Assembly: GCF_003711515.1 (NCBI RefSeq)
Contig: NW_021167088.1
Location: 1,533,237-1,597,236, forward strand
DNA length: 64,000 nt
Direction: 5' to 3'
Source of the DNA: Sodiomyces alkalinus F11
Lineage: Eukaryota; Ascomycota; Sordariomycetes; Glomerellales; Plectosphaerellaceae
Shown: positions 1-11,100 of the stretch, in pieces
How positions within the stretch are numbered: the stretch's first letter is position 1
How the letters are laid out: every line of letters begins with the position of its first letter
Position numbers and translations under genes: made by a program
The notes under the pieces: model-generated
Told to the model about the DNA's origin: nothing
The model's database searches: none
What the model saw: only the letters and a program-made list of their open reading frames with translations

Positions 1-702
1 AGTTGGTCGTTTGTGGTAAGAGAAAAGAGAAAAGAGACAAAATGGACCGCTGTGTGGAGTAAGAGACAGGAGTAACAGGCTCAAGGCGACTGCTAAAGAA
101 ACGAGATTGGCCGATTTGGTAGCAGATCCAGACTGCCGGTAAATTGGTGACATCTGAGAGCGTAGCCTGGCGCTTATTTCCCATGCCGCTTAGTACTAAC
201 ACCATTGTTGCTATTCCGTAATTATTACCTATTAGTAGACTTTTTCAAAAGATTGGAAAAGCAATGAACAAACAAGTAAAATAAAAATAGAAAGTTCCCT
301 GAGTAGGATCATAATTACGACGTGAAAATAACCAAATTCCATTAAAAACTACGGCGGAGCACTAAGGATACCGGCTCTATCGGGTGCGGACCCGGGCGGG
401 GCACGTGGCTCCGGAACGGGCCATTCATATTTTTAGCTTCCGCAGATCCCGGCGTTCTTGCCGCTGCCCCACTGCTGCTCTTGGCGCTAATTTCCATATC
501 CCTGCCCCCCCTGTCGTCCAGTGGCCTCTTCGCTCGCGTCTTGATAAGACTCTGATTCAACCTCTCCCTTCACTCCCTCTACCCATGACCATGACCATCT
601 TCGCGTCTATTCGTGGTTCCAGCGCTGTTGCGTCTTCATCTTCACCCCCAGGAGCCTGCCGCGAGACGATGCGGCACTTGTGATGGACTCGTTTCCGTCA
701 CT
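1..702. other. Left-edge intergenic / 5' flank
   Basis: No supportable gene is visible. The first 350 bases are relatively AT-rich. From about 420 on, the + strand becomes pyrimidine-rich, as expected for the promoter and 5' leader of the mannosyltransferase starting at 703. Short open frames on both strands have no recognisable protein character. Confidence 0.5.
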
Positions 703-2197
703 ATGCACCGCAAGTTATTGTTACTGTTAGTGCCGACGGTGTGCATCTTGCTGGTGGCCACAAGTCTCTATCTCGGCCACGATCATCTTACTCGGCTCCC
801 CAAACTGCACATACCGTTCCTGGATGAAACCACGGTGGAAGATGCAGAGGTCCCATCAGAGACTATCGTGTCGGCGACGGGACCAGTGTCTACATTGAGC
901 ACTGCTGGCGGTGCCAACGCTTCAGAGCCTACCCAGAGCCGTGACAGCCCACAACCCTCAGCAACCGCACATCCGCAATCCATACATGTAACCATTGCGA
1001 ACGGTTAGTATCTCTTCCCTACCCCCCATATCGGAACGACAACAAAACTGACATGGTGGTCGTTGATCAAGGAACTGTCCTCCCAGCCAAGCGCATCCAG
1101 CCCTATATCTCCGCTATACTCGACCCCTCTTCGACCGAACTGCCTCGCCTCGAGTGTCCCGCGTTGAACGCTAGCCGATACGATGTATTAAAAGACATGG
1201 GCGACGCCTCGGCCTCGGAGTCGGGGCATATTGATTACTACTTTGCGCTTGATCTGCGCAACTGCTTACCACTCCTCCCTCGCCTCCTAGGCAGCATCGT
1301 CGAAGCGATCCGATTCTTGGGACCGGAACGCTGTGCCCTGTCAATAGTCGAGGGCAACTCGCCGGACGGCACAGCCGACGTCCTCCAAGCCCTAAGCCCC
1401 TTCCTGGAACAACTGGGCTTCTCCTACTTTTACGAATCCTCAGACATCAACCCCGCAAAGGGCGACCGAATCCGCAAACTAGCCCAGCTGCGCAACCTCG
1501 CCTTACACCCCCTGTTCAACGACGAAACCAAAAACCGCACCTCCGCAGCCACGACGGTCCTCTTCATCAACGACGTAGCCGCCTGCGCCGAAGACCTCCT
1601 CGAACTCGCCCTCGCGCGCCGCGCCCTCGGCGCCGACATGACCTGCGCCATGGACTGGACCTACGTCGGCCCCGACCCGACCTTCTACGACGTCTGGCTG
1701 GCGCGCGGCATGAACGGGGACTCCTTCTTCGCGATCCCGCCCGACGGCTACTGGAACGCGGCCTGGAACCTGTTCTGGGATGCCCCCGAAACGAAGGCGA
1801 GGTATGACGCCCGGCTCCCCTTCCAGGTCTTTTCTTGCTGGAACGGCGCGGTGGCGTTTGGTGCTGCGCCGCTGATGGCGGAAGACGGTCTTCGGTTCCG
1901 GGGGGGGGTCGGGAGGGGGAGTGCGCGCAGGGCGAGCCGCAGATGTTTTGTAAGGACTTGTGGGCTAGGGGGTATGGGAAGATCGCTGTTGTGCCGGCGG
2001 TGAATTTGGAGTACTCGGATGGGAAGGCGGAGAAGATTAAGCGGCTGAAGGGGTATACCTCGGACGCGGTTCGCGGGCAGGCGGAGGATAGGGTCCTCAT
2101 CGACTGGATCCCCGAGCCACCTGGGAAGATCAAGTGTATGCCTAACTGGGGCAACCAGTTTTGGCGGCCATGGAACGAAAGTCTGCAAGTCTCATAA
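703..2197 (+). CDS. CAP59/CMT1-type alpha-1,3-mannosyltransferase, frameshifted
   Basis: Predicted type II Golgi glycosyltransferase of the CAP59_mtransfer family (Cryptococcus CMT1 alpha-1,3-mannosyltransferase relatives). Exons are 703-1003 and 1072-2197. The 68-nt intron has donor GTTAGT, branch CTGAC and acceptor CAAG, and is phase 1. The ATG at 703 is chosen because a hydrophobic signal anchor (residues 4-24) follows immediately; an upstream in-frame ATG at 613 would bury it. Family-like stretches include the N-terminal half of the catalytic domain (about 150-350) and, near the C-terminus, a GEPQMFCKDLW segment and a WIPEP motif. The frame breaks in a run of nine G at 1900-1908: before it the reading frame ends at a stop at 2001-2003, while the conserved C-terminus continues in another frame to the stop at 2195-2197. 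One extra base there would give an integral 475-residue protein. This is either an assembly error or a real disabling mutation. Confidence 0.8.
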
Positions 2198-2300
2198 GAC
2201 AGCTGCATCGAAAAAACTAATATATACACGAGAGTAATGATACAGATTTACACATAATAGCAGAAAAACACGGCTTATAACATGGGTATGGTTGGCACAG

Positions 2301-3464
2301 CTAGTAACGGCGCGCCTCTACGTCCTTCCTCCCGTACCGGCCGGTTGACCAGATACCTCCAGCCTTACGGACAAGAATCCACCAGGCGAGGACGAGGACC
2401 GCGACAAAAGTCCACATGGCCAGAATGGCGTGCAGAATACCGACGTACAAAGGAGGCGTGTGGCCCTGGAGCCTGTAGCGGATGTGGAAGACCATGTTCC
2501 ACGTAGTGCCGATGAGGTTCAGGAAGTTGGCAAAAACCAAGAGAGAGGAGAGCTGTAAGAAGAAAACAGATGTTAGCATGTGCAGTTGAGAAGATTGAGC
2601 CCCTTACGACGAAAGAAGGGCAAAAAAAAAAAAAAAAAAAAAGGAGAGAGGAAACAGAAAAAGGAGGCACATCACCCACCGAACGGTATCCAGTCGAAAA
2701 CATCCACGAAAAAATCGACACGGCACCGACACCAAGCGATGTGATCCAAATAATAATGCTCGTCGCCGTAGCCAGCTGGTCCTGCGTCTGGAAATCCCCC
2801 GCCCCCGTCCCGCCGAGCCCCTGGAGCCAAACGATCAAGTTGACGGAATAGCCATAGTAAGCAGCCGAGACGGCAAAGATGACAAATGCCATGAAGGTGG
2901 TGAGCCAGCGGACGGGCCGGTGCCACAAAGCCGAGCCGTTGCGGGAGACACGGTGGATGCCGGCGGCGAGGTTGACGAGGCCGACGAGGATGGCGGCCCG
3001 GGCCCAGTGGTCGAAGAGTTCCCAGAGGAGTTCGACGTGGGCGGCCGCGCGGTTGAGGTCACGCGGGGTGGCGTCGTCTGTGAAGTTGTCTGTTTCGAGG
3101 AAAGCGAGGGTGATGGAATAGGTCGTCAGTGCGCACAGAATGGCCCTTTCGAATGGTCAGCCCGTTTTAGTTGTATGGCAAGGATCTTGGGAGACAAGAA
3201 GAAAGAAAGAAGAAACAAAACGCACAATGTGAGGAGGGCAAAAGACGCCTTGATCCAGGAGACGGCCTTGCGAGCGGGATCAGAGCGACGAAGGAGGGTG
3301 GCCCATGCGAGGCCGGAAAAGCCTAGGATGAGGATGGCTGCGATGGCTATGAGGGCCACGGTCGCAATGACATGACGGCGGTATTGGTCGGATTGCATGT
3401 TCTGGAGGGCATAGAAGCCATCTTGAGGTGACTGAGCATCGGGGGGTGGGTTGACGTCGGCCAT
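2301..3464 (-). CDS. Seven-transmembrane fungal membrane protein, unknown function
   Basis: A 318-residue integral membrane protein. Exons on the minus strand are 3464-3226, 3145-2680 and 2552-2301. Intron 1 (80 nt) has donor GTGCGT and acceptor AAAG; intron 2 (127 nt) has donor GTGGGT and acceptor TTACAG. The start at 3464 gives a short polar N-terminus with no signal peptide. Seven hydrophobic segments can be read: about 38-62, 72-100, 125-145, 158-182, 205-230, 237-260 and 275-298. Several are bounded by basic residues, giving a plausible 7-TM topology. I do not recognise the family; no catalytic motif is visible. Intron 2 contains a 21-base homopolymer. The gene converges on the mannosyltransferase with only about 100 bases between stops. 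Confidence 0.75.
2622..2642. repeat. A21 homopolymer
   Basis: Twenty-one consecutive A on the + strand, lying inside the second intron of the 7-TM gene (a T tract in the sense orientation, roughly 70-90 bases before the acceptor). Likely length-variable. Confidence 0.95.
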
Positions 3465-4331
3465 TCTTTCGATAAGTGAAGCGCTCAACTGTGTTTGTCG
3501 TGATCTTAATAATACTAACACGATGTTGCACCGTTGGGTAAAGCGGTTCAGTTTTTGCAGTAGGAGAGTGATGCGCAGTTTTGATGGGAAGATGAAGACT
3601 GTGTAAGAGCAAGACAGGATGATCGAGGGCACTTCTGGAGGAAGACAGAAGGTTGAGACAGCCACGACACTGCAGATGACCAGTTTTCGACTTTATAAAT
3701 CGATGAACGAATGGCCAAGGATCTCCAAGTCACGGTGGGCAATGCAGTTATTATTCATCGTCTTGCCCTTGAAGACTGTTAGTGGCCGGGGTGGAAACGC
3801 CGAGAAGCCGAAGGGCTTGGCTTCTGTCAGAGCCCCATCCCAAAAGGGCAAAGGATAACGTCATACAACTTCTTGATCGTGCATGTGCTTATGCGTAGAA
3901 AGTCGTCCAGGGAGACTGAAGCCTCTTGTCAGCACTACTCGGTATAAATCCACCGTGTGATGGGTGGTGCCAGTGCCGCAAGAGGGCAGACACGTTGGAC
4001 CGGACATTCCCTACTTTTGTCTTTGCGCCGTTGGCCATTGACTTTCTGCAACAGAATTGAGGCGGGAAGAGGGGGAAAAAAAGGGAGAGAGGTTGGTGAT
4101 GAGAATGTGACAGAGGAAGGACCATAAGGGATATGATCAGCGGTACGACCGCCACGACAGGACGAAACAATACATAGGTATATCGGGAAATCGACGTAAT
4201 GAGAAGAGTTCAGTGGTCTAATCGTCAATGCAAAGGGTATCATGGTTTTCTTTCTCAAGTCATTAAGCGGACGCATCGTCGCATCGTCGCATCGCCGCAT
4301 CGTCACATCGTCACATCGTCAAACCATGACC
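3465..4331. other. Intergenic, 7-TM gene promoter and FTA1 3' flank
   Basis: No gene is supported. It contains the 5' flank of the minus-strand 7-TM gene on the left, an 8-bp tandem repeat at 4273-4320, and the 3' flank of the Fta1 gene on the right. Confidence 0.5.
4273..4320. repeat. Six-unit 8-bp tandem repeat (GCATCGTC)
   Basis: Six contiguous 8-base units: GCATCGTC twice, GCATCGCC, GCATCGTC, then ACATCGTC twice. It starts just beyond the stop codon of the Fta1 gene (11 bases away), so it probably falls in that gene's 3' UTR. Confidence 0.9.
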
Positions 4332-5714
4332 TCACCTGACGGCCCACCCAACCAAATCAGACACCAACTGCTGGACGGCCACAGGCGCACCGGGCTCGCT
4401 CCCCTTGCCCAAGGCGTGCGAGAAAATCTTGATGCGGGTCTCCGACAGCGCGAACCCGGCGCAGGCGATCTTGGCGATCTGGACACCGGGGTGAAATAGA
4501 TCAAGGGCGAGGTGCTGGTCCAGGTATCGTGCCAGCGCCTCGGTGAAAGGATTCTTGCTTCCCACGTCGCCGCCCCTGTCACCCGATGCGGCACCCAGCC
4601 ATTCCCAACCCTCTTCGCTGCTCCCGCCAGCGAGTTTCCTTCGTTTCCGCGCGTCGTCTTTCCAATAGTTGTCCTGCCCCTCCCCCGCCCTCCGATGCCC
4701 GACAGACGCAGTCTGGCCTTCTCGGAGAAACCGCGCCAAGTCGGCAGCCGGGATGATGATATCCAGCGACCTAATTCCCAACCGTGTCGTGGCCGTGGCA
4801 GAAGAATCGGCATCCTCCCCGTTTGCTTCGGCCGCCCCTCTCTCTCGTAGTCCCGGCACGTAGAATCCCAGCGTCAGGGCGACATCCTTCGCCAACGGCC
4901 CGCTGCTCGGCAACCCGGCGTTGGAGATCCACGTCTCCCAAGCGCTCACGATGGACCGTGTGCCGAGCGGCAGCGGCGAAATGCGACAATCAAACGTCCT
5001 GGCCAAAAAGTCCGTCACGAACGTCTTGAGCGACGCCGGCATCCGCAGGAGCAGGAGCGGCAAGCGCAAAAACTCCTCCGACTTGACCCTCGCATCGACC
5101 GCAAGCGACCCGGGCGCTCGGAGCGGGTGGTGCACCCCATCAAACGGCCCGTCTAGCCTCCCCCGCGGTGTATCGTGGCCCTCGTCCAACGTCGGCAGCA
5201 GCAGCGCTTCGTAGAGTATATTCTCGTACTCGATATCGATGCACAGTCCCTTCTTCCGCGTCGCCACGAACCGTAGCTCCGAGAACGAGGTGTCGCCCGT
5301 CCGGTCCGCGTCGTGGGCTGCTGCTGCTGCTGCTGCTGCATCGTCCCGACCCCGTGCCAGCAGGGCTGCGACGTCGAACCAGCGTATCGACACGTACTCG
5401 AGCGACCCGGCGCGTGCGAGGGACGGGTCGGTGCTGCCGCCTTCGAGGCCGACCTGGACGCCGCGGACGACGTCGCCGACGAGGAGGTTGCGGAATTGCT
5501 GGGCGAGGGTGTTGAGGCGCGGCGTGGTGAGGGGTTCGTTGCCGATGTGCAGGGGCGAGGCGCGGTGTGGGGAGAAGGAGACGTCGAAGAAGGGAGGGGT
5601 CGCCTCGAGGGGGTCGATGGATATGTCGCTTCGCCGGGGAGCTGACGACCCGGGGGAGGACGGGAAGGGGAAGGGTCCCAGGTTGGAAGGGCGGTCACGT
5701 TGGCGAGGAGGCAT
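4332..5714 (-). CDS. FTA1: Kinetochore Sim4/CCAN subunit Fta1 (CENP-L family)
   Basis: Inner-kinetochore protein of the Sim4/CCAN complex, the fungal CENP-L, which with its CENP-N partner contacts centromeric chromatin. Single exon, 460 residues. The ATG at 5714 is the first in frame; upstream in-frame codons up to 5750 offer only GTG. The N-terminal third carries the family signature of a basic, Pro-rich leader. This is followed by SPLHIGNEPLTTPRL, a shared SPL-LG-EPLT-RL pattern, and then VGDVVRGVQVGLE. The central part has a leucine-rich segment ending in the TFDCRISPLPLGTRSI stretch. The C-terminus carries HPGVQIAKIACAGFALSE, resembling the last block of fungal Fta1 proteins. Species-specific insertions are a poly-Ala run encoded by a CTG/CAG repeat (5317-5340) and a low-complexity basic region around residues 345-400. 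Assignment is by remembered family pattern, not a search. Confidence 0.78.
   Translation of the reverse strand: MPPRQRDRPSNLGPFPFPSSPGSSAPRRSDISIDPLEATPPFFDVSFSPHRASPLHIGNEPLTTPRLNTLAQQFRNLLVGDVVRGVQVGLEGGSTDPSLARAGSLEYVSIRWFDVAALLARGRDDAAAAAAAAHDADRTGDTSFSELRFVATRKKGLCIDIEYENILYEALLLPTLDEGHDTPRGRLDGPFDGVHHPLRAPGSLAVDARVKSEEFLRLPLLLLRMPASLKTFVTDFLARTFDCRISPLPLGTRSIVSAWETWISNAGLPSSGPLAKDVALTLGFYVPGLRERGAAEANGEDADSSATATTRLGIRSLDIIIPAADLARFLREGQTASVGHRRAGEGQDNYWKDDARKRRKLAGGSSEEGWEWLGAASGDRGGDVGSKNPFTEALARYLDQHLALDLFHPGVQIAKIACAGFALSETRIKIFSHALGKGSEPGAPVAVQQLVSDLVGWAVR
5317..5340. repeat. CTG/CAG trinucleotide repeat in FTA1
   Basis: Eight consecutive trinucleotides (GCT/CTG register) on the + strand, read as an alanine run in the minus-strand Fta1 coding sequence. 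In frame and therefore tolerated; a likely site of length polymorphism. Confidence 0.9.
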
Positions 5715-6411
5715 CTTCAGCTTCAATGTTTGATATGCGGTGCTGGGCACTATGGTACGGGGATCGTGTCGTGGGGACTCGTCGAGGATCGGTTAGAGCG
5801 AAGCATCCATTCGCATGGCCGTCGAAAGACGCTTGCTCGGAGGGCCGGACGGCTTTAGTGCATTGGGACGATGTTGGGGAGATGAGTAGAAGGTCTGGCA
5901 GGTGAGATTTCAAGTGCAACATGAGGAACGCGACCGTGGACTCACAGAAAACCCAGCTTAAGGTACCTTACAGTAGCTAGGTACCCGTAAGATCCGGTAC
6001 TCTACTTAATCCGCCTCCGTGCTTACTAATATAAGGTAGGGGTAAGTAAATGAATAGAAGCCACGTCTTCCCTCTACCCGACTGCTCACAGCGTGGTTCC
6101 AACTTACACCCTTCCATCTCATACCTTGCACGAGAGAGCCAGCCACCTATGTCCTACTGCATTAATCGTAGCCTGAGATTATCTGGCGAAAGTTGGAGAG
6201 CTAGCTATTCGATCCAGCTTGCCCTACGATTCGCAACGATCACAAGACGAGATGGCACAAATTAAAAAGATGATGTCTTGACTAGAATTACTACGTATTA
6301 GGTGCACTAGGGCCAGCGAAGAAGAGTCGTCGTCGACTCGTCGTTGATTGGCAGCCTCGACATTCGGCCTCGAGTCCGATGGTTCACTCTATTCTGAGCG
6401 GACAGATCCGC
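5715..6411. other. Intergenic, FTA1 promoter with GTAC-rich patch
   Basis: No gene is supported. At 5960-6000 there are three GTAC tetramers in about 40 bases, including the palindrome AAGGTACCTT, matching the motif class seen in other 5' flanks of this window. The right part is the 3' flank of the kinase-like gene. Confidence 0.5.
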
Positions 6412-7371
6412 TCATTCCTCATCATCACTAGCCCATTCCCTATACCTGTCCACATACTCATATCGGAGCTCAAAGCCTTCTCTGGCAAGCCGCTTCTTCA
6501 TCACGAATCCGACCGCTCCCTCCTCGTCCCTGTACAGCTTGGCTTTGCCCCAATCGCGGTCCGACTCGTTCCAGCCTCGCAGGCGAGTCATACCAAAGTC
6601 AATCATGAACACCCGGTAACAACCGCTCCTGTCACGCTGGACCATAAAGCTGTCGGGTCTAACGTCTGTATTAAGGATGCCGTGGTCGCCGACCGCCTGG
6701 ACGATGGCGACGGCTTGATCGACGATGCCTTGCCATTCGGATTGGGGCGCATGATCTTGCACCTCCGATAGGGGAAAACCGTCGACATACTGAAGCAAGA
6801 TTCCCTTAATATGGAGCAGTTCGGCGGCGTCGGTGCGACTCATACAGACGACGTTCGGGAGCGAGAGGGCGAGATGGACGCGTGCTATGAGACGGGGAAC
6901 CAGCTTTCCCTGGATGTCACGAAGGGCATCGTACGCGGTAGTCTCCGCGTCGAAGAGTTTATGAACTTCGTTAGTTAGATACGTTTCGAGCTGGCCGTCG
7001 TCCCAAGTCTCTATGCCCTCCTCAAAATCGGGGATAGTGCGGAGATTGTGAATAAATTGGCGCGCTGCGCCTGTCTCGACAGCGTCGATGTACTCTTTTT
7101 CCGCATCCCTCGTCCACGGGTCGATTCCATTATCGCTCCGAAGTTGCTCCGAGAAGCGACTGTCGTAAAGCTTTAGAAACACCGGATGATCGGGATAATC
7201 TTCGCCCAGAAGGTCCACGATCATACAGCGTGAAAGCGTACGGGGATACTGGAGCTTCCGAATTCGTGCACGGATTGTCGAGGCTGCGCAGTTTTTGCCG
7301 TGCTTGGGAATAACGCTTAAGGTCAAAACCTGGCCGACCTGATAGTCCTGAAAAGGAGGGCAGGAAGCCAT
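6412..7371 (-). CDS. Fungal protein kinase-like protein, degenerate catalytic loop
   Basis: Single exon, 319 residues. The start is the ATG at 7371; the few in-frame codons upstream lead only to a TTG. The kinase-like fold is suggested by a VFLKLYD strand (K67, the likely ATP-binding lysine), a hinge-like LLQYVDGFPL stretch, a catalytic-loop equivalent NTDVRPDS (D236 with R238 and S241), and IDFG (D258). Compared with canonical HRDLKPEN, the His is missing, Lys is Arg and the metal-binding Asn is Ser, while both Asp residues survive. This matches a large group of poorly characterised Pezizomycotina kinase-like proteins with small lobes. It could be a weak kinase or a pseudokinase. No partner is evident from context; the 5' side abuts an AT-rich island. 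Confidence 0.75.
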   Translation of the reverse strand: MASCPPFQDYQVGQVLTLSVIPKHGKNCAASTIRARIRKLQYPRTLSRCMIVDLLGEDYPDHPVFLKLYDSRFSEQLRSDNGIDPWTRDAEKEYIDAVETGAARQFIHNLRTIPDFEEGIETWDDGQLETYLTNEVHKLFDAETTAYDALRDIQGKLVPRLIARVHLALSLPNVVCMSRTDAAELLHIKGILLQYVDGFPLSEVQDHAPQSEWQGIVDQAVAIVQAVGDHGILNTDVRPDSFMVQRDRSGCYRVFMIDFGMTRLRGWNESDRDWGKAKLYRDEEGAVGFVMKKRLAREGFELRYEYVDRYREWASDDEE

Positions 7372-8152
7372 CTCTATCGACAAATAAAGTGGATCAGCGC
7401 GAGTGTCGTTGGCGTCGTTGGCGGGGAACAGGGGACGGCAGGGGGAGCATCACTGATGCTGGAAGACAGCGGCCGAGACACAGTGGACGAGAAGTGGATG
7501 ATGAATAGTAATACCTAGTGATAGAATATATGACAATAATTAAATATACACGTAAATATTTCCGTCATAGTAGTCAAGTAAATAGGGCGAGTTTATGCGC
7601 CCTATTTTGAAAATAGAGTATTTATGAGTGGTGTTCACGAATAATCATAAGCTTACGGCTTATCCTGCTACTAGCGTATATAATTATACGAGACTATACG
7701 ATAGCGTACGGGTGTTTCTACTAATGCTTATGGCTTGATCGACTGGCAAAGCTTTACGGTGAAGTCACTATCCTGCATAGGGTTCCTTAACTATAATAGC
7801 CTCATAGACATTTGGACGAAGATAGACGCAGTCCACTAAGTGCATTAGTAGTTCTCCGCTGTAAGATCTACCGAGGATATATCTGATAGCCTTACCATGA
7901 TCAGCCGGCTCGCCCGACGACTTATAAATTCTATCCGTGCCATTATTACTTCATGTTCCAGCGAAAAGTTACTCGTTTCGAATTTTATACACAACATTGA
8001 AGACAGACAGGTGCTCTTTGCATATCAAAAATATCCCAGAGAACTCACAGCAACAATAACAGCCGCACGAGAACTTCACATAGCCCTCCTCGAATCAGGA
8101 AATACACACACGAGCAGCCACTACAAATGAATACGAATACCCTTCCGGCCAC
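7372..8152. other. AT-rich island without a gene
   Basis: From roughly 7490 to 8140 the base composition drops clearly below that of the neighbouring genes, with many TA steps. No frame encodes recognisable protein. It holds a perfect 10-bp inverted repeat at 7580-7607. This could be a mutated transposon remnant or a promoter or terminator region of the flanking minus-strand genes; nothing identifiable remains. Confidence 0.5.
7580..7607. repeat. Perfect 10-bp inverted repeat, 8-base loop
   Basis: Arms 7580-7589 (AAATAGGGCG) and 7598-7607 (CGCCCTATTT) are exact reverse complements separated by AGTTTATG. A GC core flanked by A/T makes a stable hairpin. It sits inside the AT-rich island; function unknown. 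Confidence 0.9.
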
Positions 8153-11100
8153 TTAAGCCCCAGCCTCCCCGGCCGCACCTCCATCCCCTCCCTCCCCTCC
8201 CTCCCCTCCCTCCCCGTCCCCTCCCGGACTCCCAAACCACTTCGGCTTCGACCACCCGGGACACCCCGAATACGTCTCCTCCAACCCCTTCTGCGTGATC
8301 CCCGTCTTATACAGCCTCTTCCCAATGGCCCAAACGATCTGCGTCCGATTGATAGACTGATTCGTCTTCAGGTGTTCCGGGAAATGAAACGTCAAAGGCA
8401 GAAGACAAGCGTCCTTGGGCCGCGGAAACAGCGTCCTCTCCGTAAAATCAAACTTATACCCCACCCCCATCTCCCCCTTCAGCCCGAGGTGCCCGAACGC
8501 AGCCGCCATGTCGTTCACGCTGACGTTCCTCTTCCCCCCGAACAGTTCGTCCAGCGTGTTCCACACTTCCAGCGGCAGGGCCGGTTTCGCGGGCGGAGGG
8601 GGCGCGGGCGCCGCCGGCGGCGGGAACTCCTCCAGGAACGCCCTGTTCCGCTCCGCTTTCGTCAGCCGCTGCGCTTGTTTCTGCTCGAGGTCGCCCCTCT
8701 GTCGCCCGTGCACCGGTTTCAGCGACGGCGACGTCGTGATCTTCGGGGGACTCGGGGGACTCGCCTGGCGCGGAGGCGTCTGCGTCTGCGGCGCCGGTTT
8801 GGGCGGCGGTACGTAAAGTTGGGGTTTCGGCGGCGGTTTGTCGTCTTCGTCGTCGTCGCCGTCGTAATCGCGGCTATAAGCCCAGGAGGAGGAGGAGGAG
8901 GTTTCCCTATCGACCGCCACCGCCGACCAAGGGTCGAAGATCTCGTGCCACTGCTTGGCGAACGCGGGGGGTAGCGTCCCAACCTCTTCGACGTCGAACA
9001 TGTTGTCTTTGAAATTGTACGCCTCCAGCTTGGACCGTTTCTTCCCCGTCAGCCGCGCCACGAAGCCGAGCCACGCTTTCTTGATGGCGGCTTTCTGGTC
9101 CATCCTCCTCCTTCGCGCTTGTTGCTCCGTCTCGTCCGGACCGCCGTCCCGCTGGAGGAGGGAGAGGAGATGGTGGCCGCCGACCACGTCCTTGTCGAGG
9201 ATGGGCATCTTCTCGAGGGCACGGAGGCTCGTCAGTGTCTTGCTGTCTTCGTAGAGAGACAAGTCCTTGTCGCCGTCGGCCTGGCGGGAAGTCAAGTCGT
9301 CCGTCACGTCTTGGAACAAGTCCACTTCTTCCTCCAGCCGGGCGCACCAGTACATGGTGTTCAGCGGATCGACCACCCAGCTGGACAAGTATCCCGCGTC
9401 CAGCAGGGGCTGCACCATGGGTGCCATTGATTCGACCACGCTGGCCAGCCCGGCAAACCCCAAGGCCCTCTTGTCCCCCAGGAGCTTGAATATGTGCGCT
9501 CCCACGACCTTATGCGCGCGCTCTAGTTGCTCCTCATAGTCGAGCGACACCTGGTTCGTAGCGACCTCTTGGCTGTCCATCTCGCTTCCCGGAAACACGT
9601 CGTCGAAGAAGGCGGCATCTTGAAGTCGAAAGCGGACACCGTGCTCTCCTGGGTTCTGCGGCAGGTCTGCCTCGCCCGGATTGGGTGTCTCCCTGAAGAA
9701 GTGTTCCCGCGCATGGGGGCCAGCTACCCAGATGCCCCGATCGCAAATCTCGCGCCAGTAGTAGTCGGCCAGCCACCGAACGTGAGTGTTGAGCCAGAGT
9801 AGGACGTCTAGCTGATCGTCGAGGTTGTCGGCCTCCGACACGTCGTGCCAGGGCCGTATGGACTCGATTAAGCCATCCGTGGAGCTGTGGAAGGGAACGA
9901 GGTCTGTCTTCAATGTGGAGCACTCGATGGCGAGAGTAGCGTGGGCTTCTAGGTCGAGGAGGGCCCGCCAGAAGATCCGCCCGACAACGTCGAAGATGAG
10001 ATTTCCCCGGGTCAATTTACTGGTCTCTTCCAGGAAGCATGGCAGCGTTTGTCCGTCGACATCGACGACCCGGCCGTGGTGGTGATCGAGAACCATGTCG
10101 ACCTGTTCGAGGAAGTAGTCGGTGTGGTGCATCAATCGCTTGAGGTGGAGGAGAGCCTCGTCGGCGCGAGCTCGGAAATGCTTGCTCCAGAGTCGCATAT
10201 CCGACCATTGGGGCGAGGAGAAATCCCGAAGCCTCGACTTCTGGATGCTTTCGGCATTCTTCAAGTCCGGAACCATCCCCACGTGACCCCACCCCTGGAT
10301 GTTGATGAACTCGTCTCTATAGTCCGGGAGGCCCTCGATGCGCCAGACTGGTTGGGACATGGGTAGTTCCCGGATGTCGGATGCCCACTGCATCGTCGCC
10401 GCGTCCGAAACCACGTTCAGGAATCGGACAATGACATGCTGCATATATAAGCAGGCAAAGCCGACCCTGAAGGGGAAGCCGCGTCCGCGTTGCCAGTCGA
10501 ACTGGGCAGTTTTCGCCTCCTTCTCGTACAAAAGCTTGCGGTAGTTATGCTGCAAGTTCGGACCGAGGTGGGTTTGGAGAAACATCCTCTCGTGGTCGCC
10601 CTCGCTGTACTCAAAGTCCGGAACATCCAAAGACACGGCCACGTCGGGCAAGAAAGTGAAAGTGGAAAACCACCGAGTGGCCCATCCGCACCACGACTCC
10701 TGCATGTCCCGCCTCGTGAAGTTGGCTGGGTGGTGCCGGCCCCGAGATACGAGGAGGTTGATGAACAGCCGCGGGTCGTTCAAGTTTTCCTGGCATATCC
10801 GGGGCATGAGGAAGTGGAAGAAGAGTTCGAAGTTGAGCTTCTCATATTGGTTCCCCTCGTCCTGGAAGACGTGAGGGGCCTTGAGGCGCGGCCAGTGTAG
10901 ATCCCTTTCCGGGCCGGACTCGTCTCTTGGTATCCGGCTCCGGTCGACGTGGTCGAGGTGGTTCAGCAAGTGGGCAATGTCTTGCCTGTCGATGCGGGCC
11001 AGCCGCCCTCGCGACGCCGTTTCGGGCAGGTCGATGAAATTGCGCAATGTTGCCTCCCAGCAGTCTTCGAAGAAAGATTGCCTGTCACGGCGGGGTTTCT

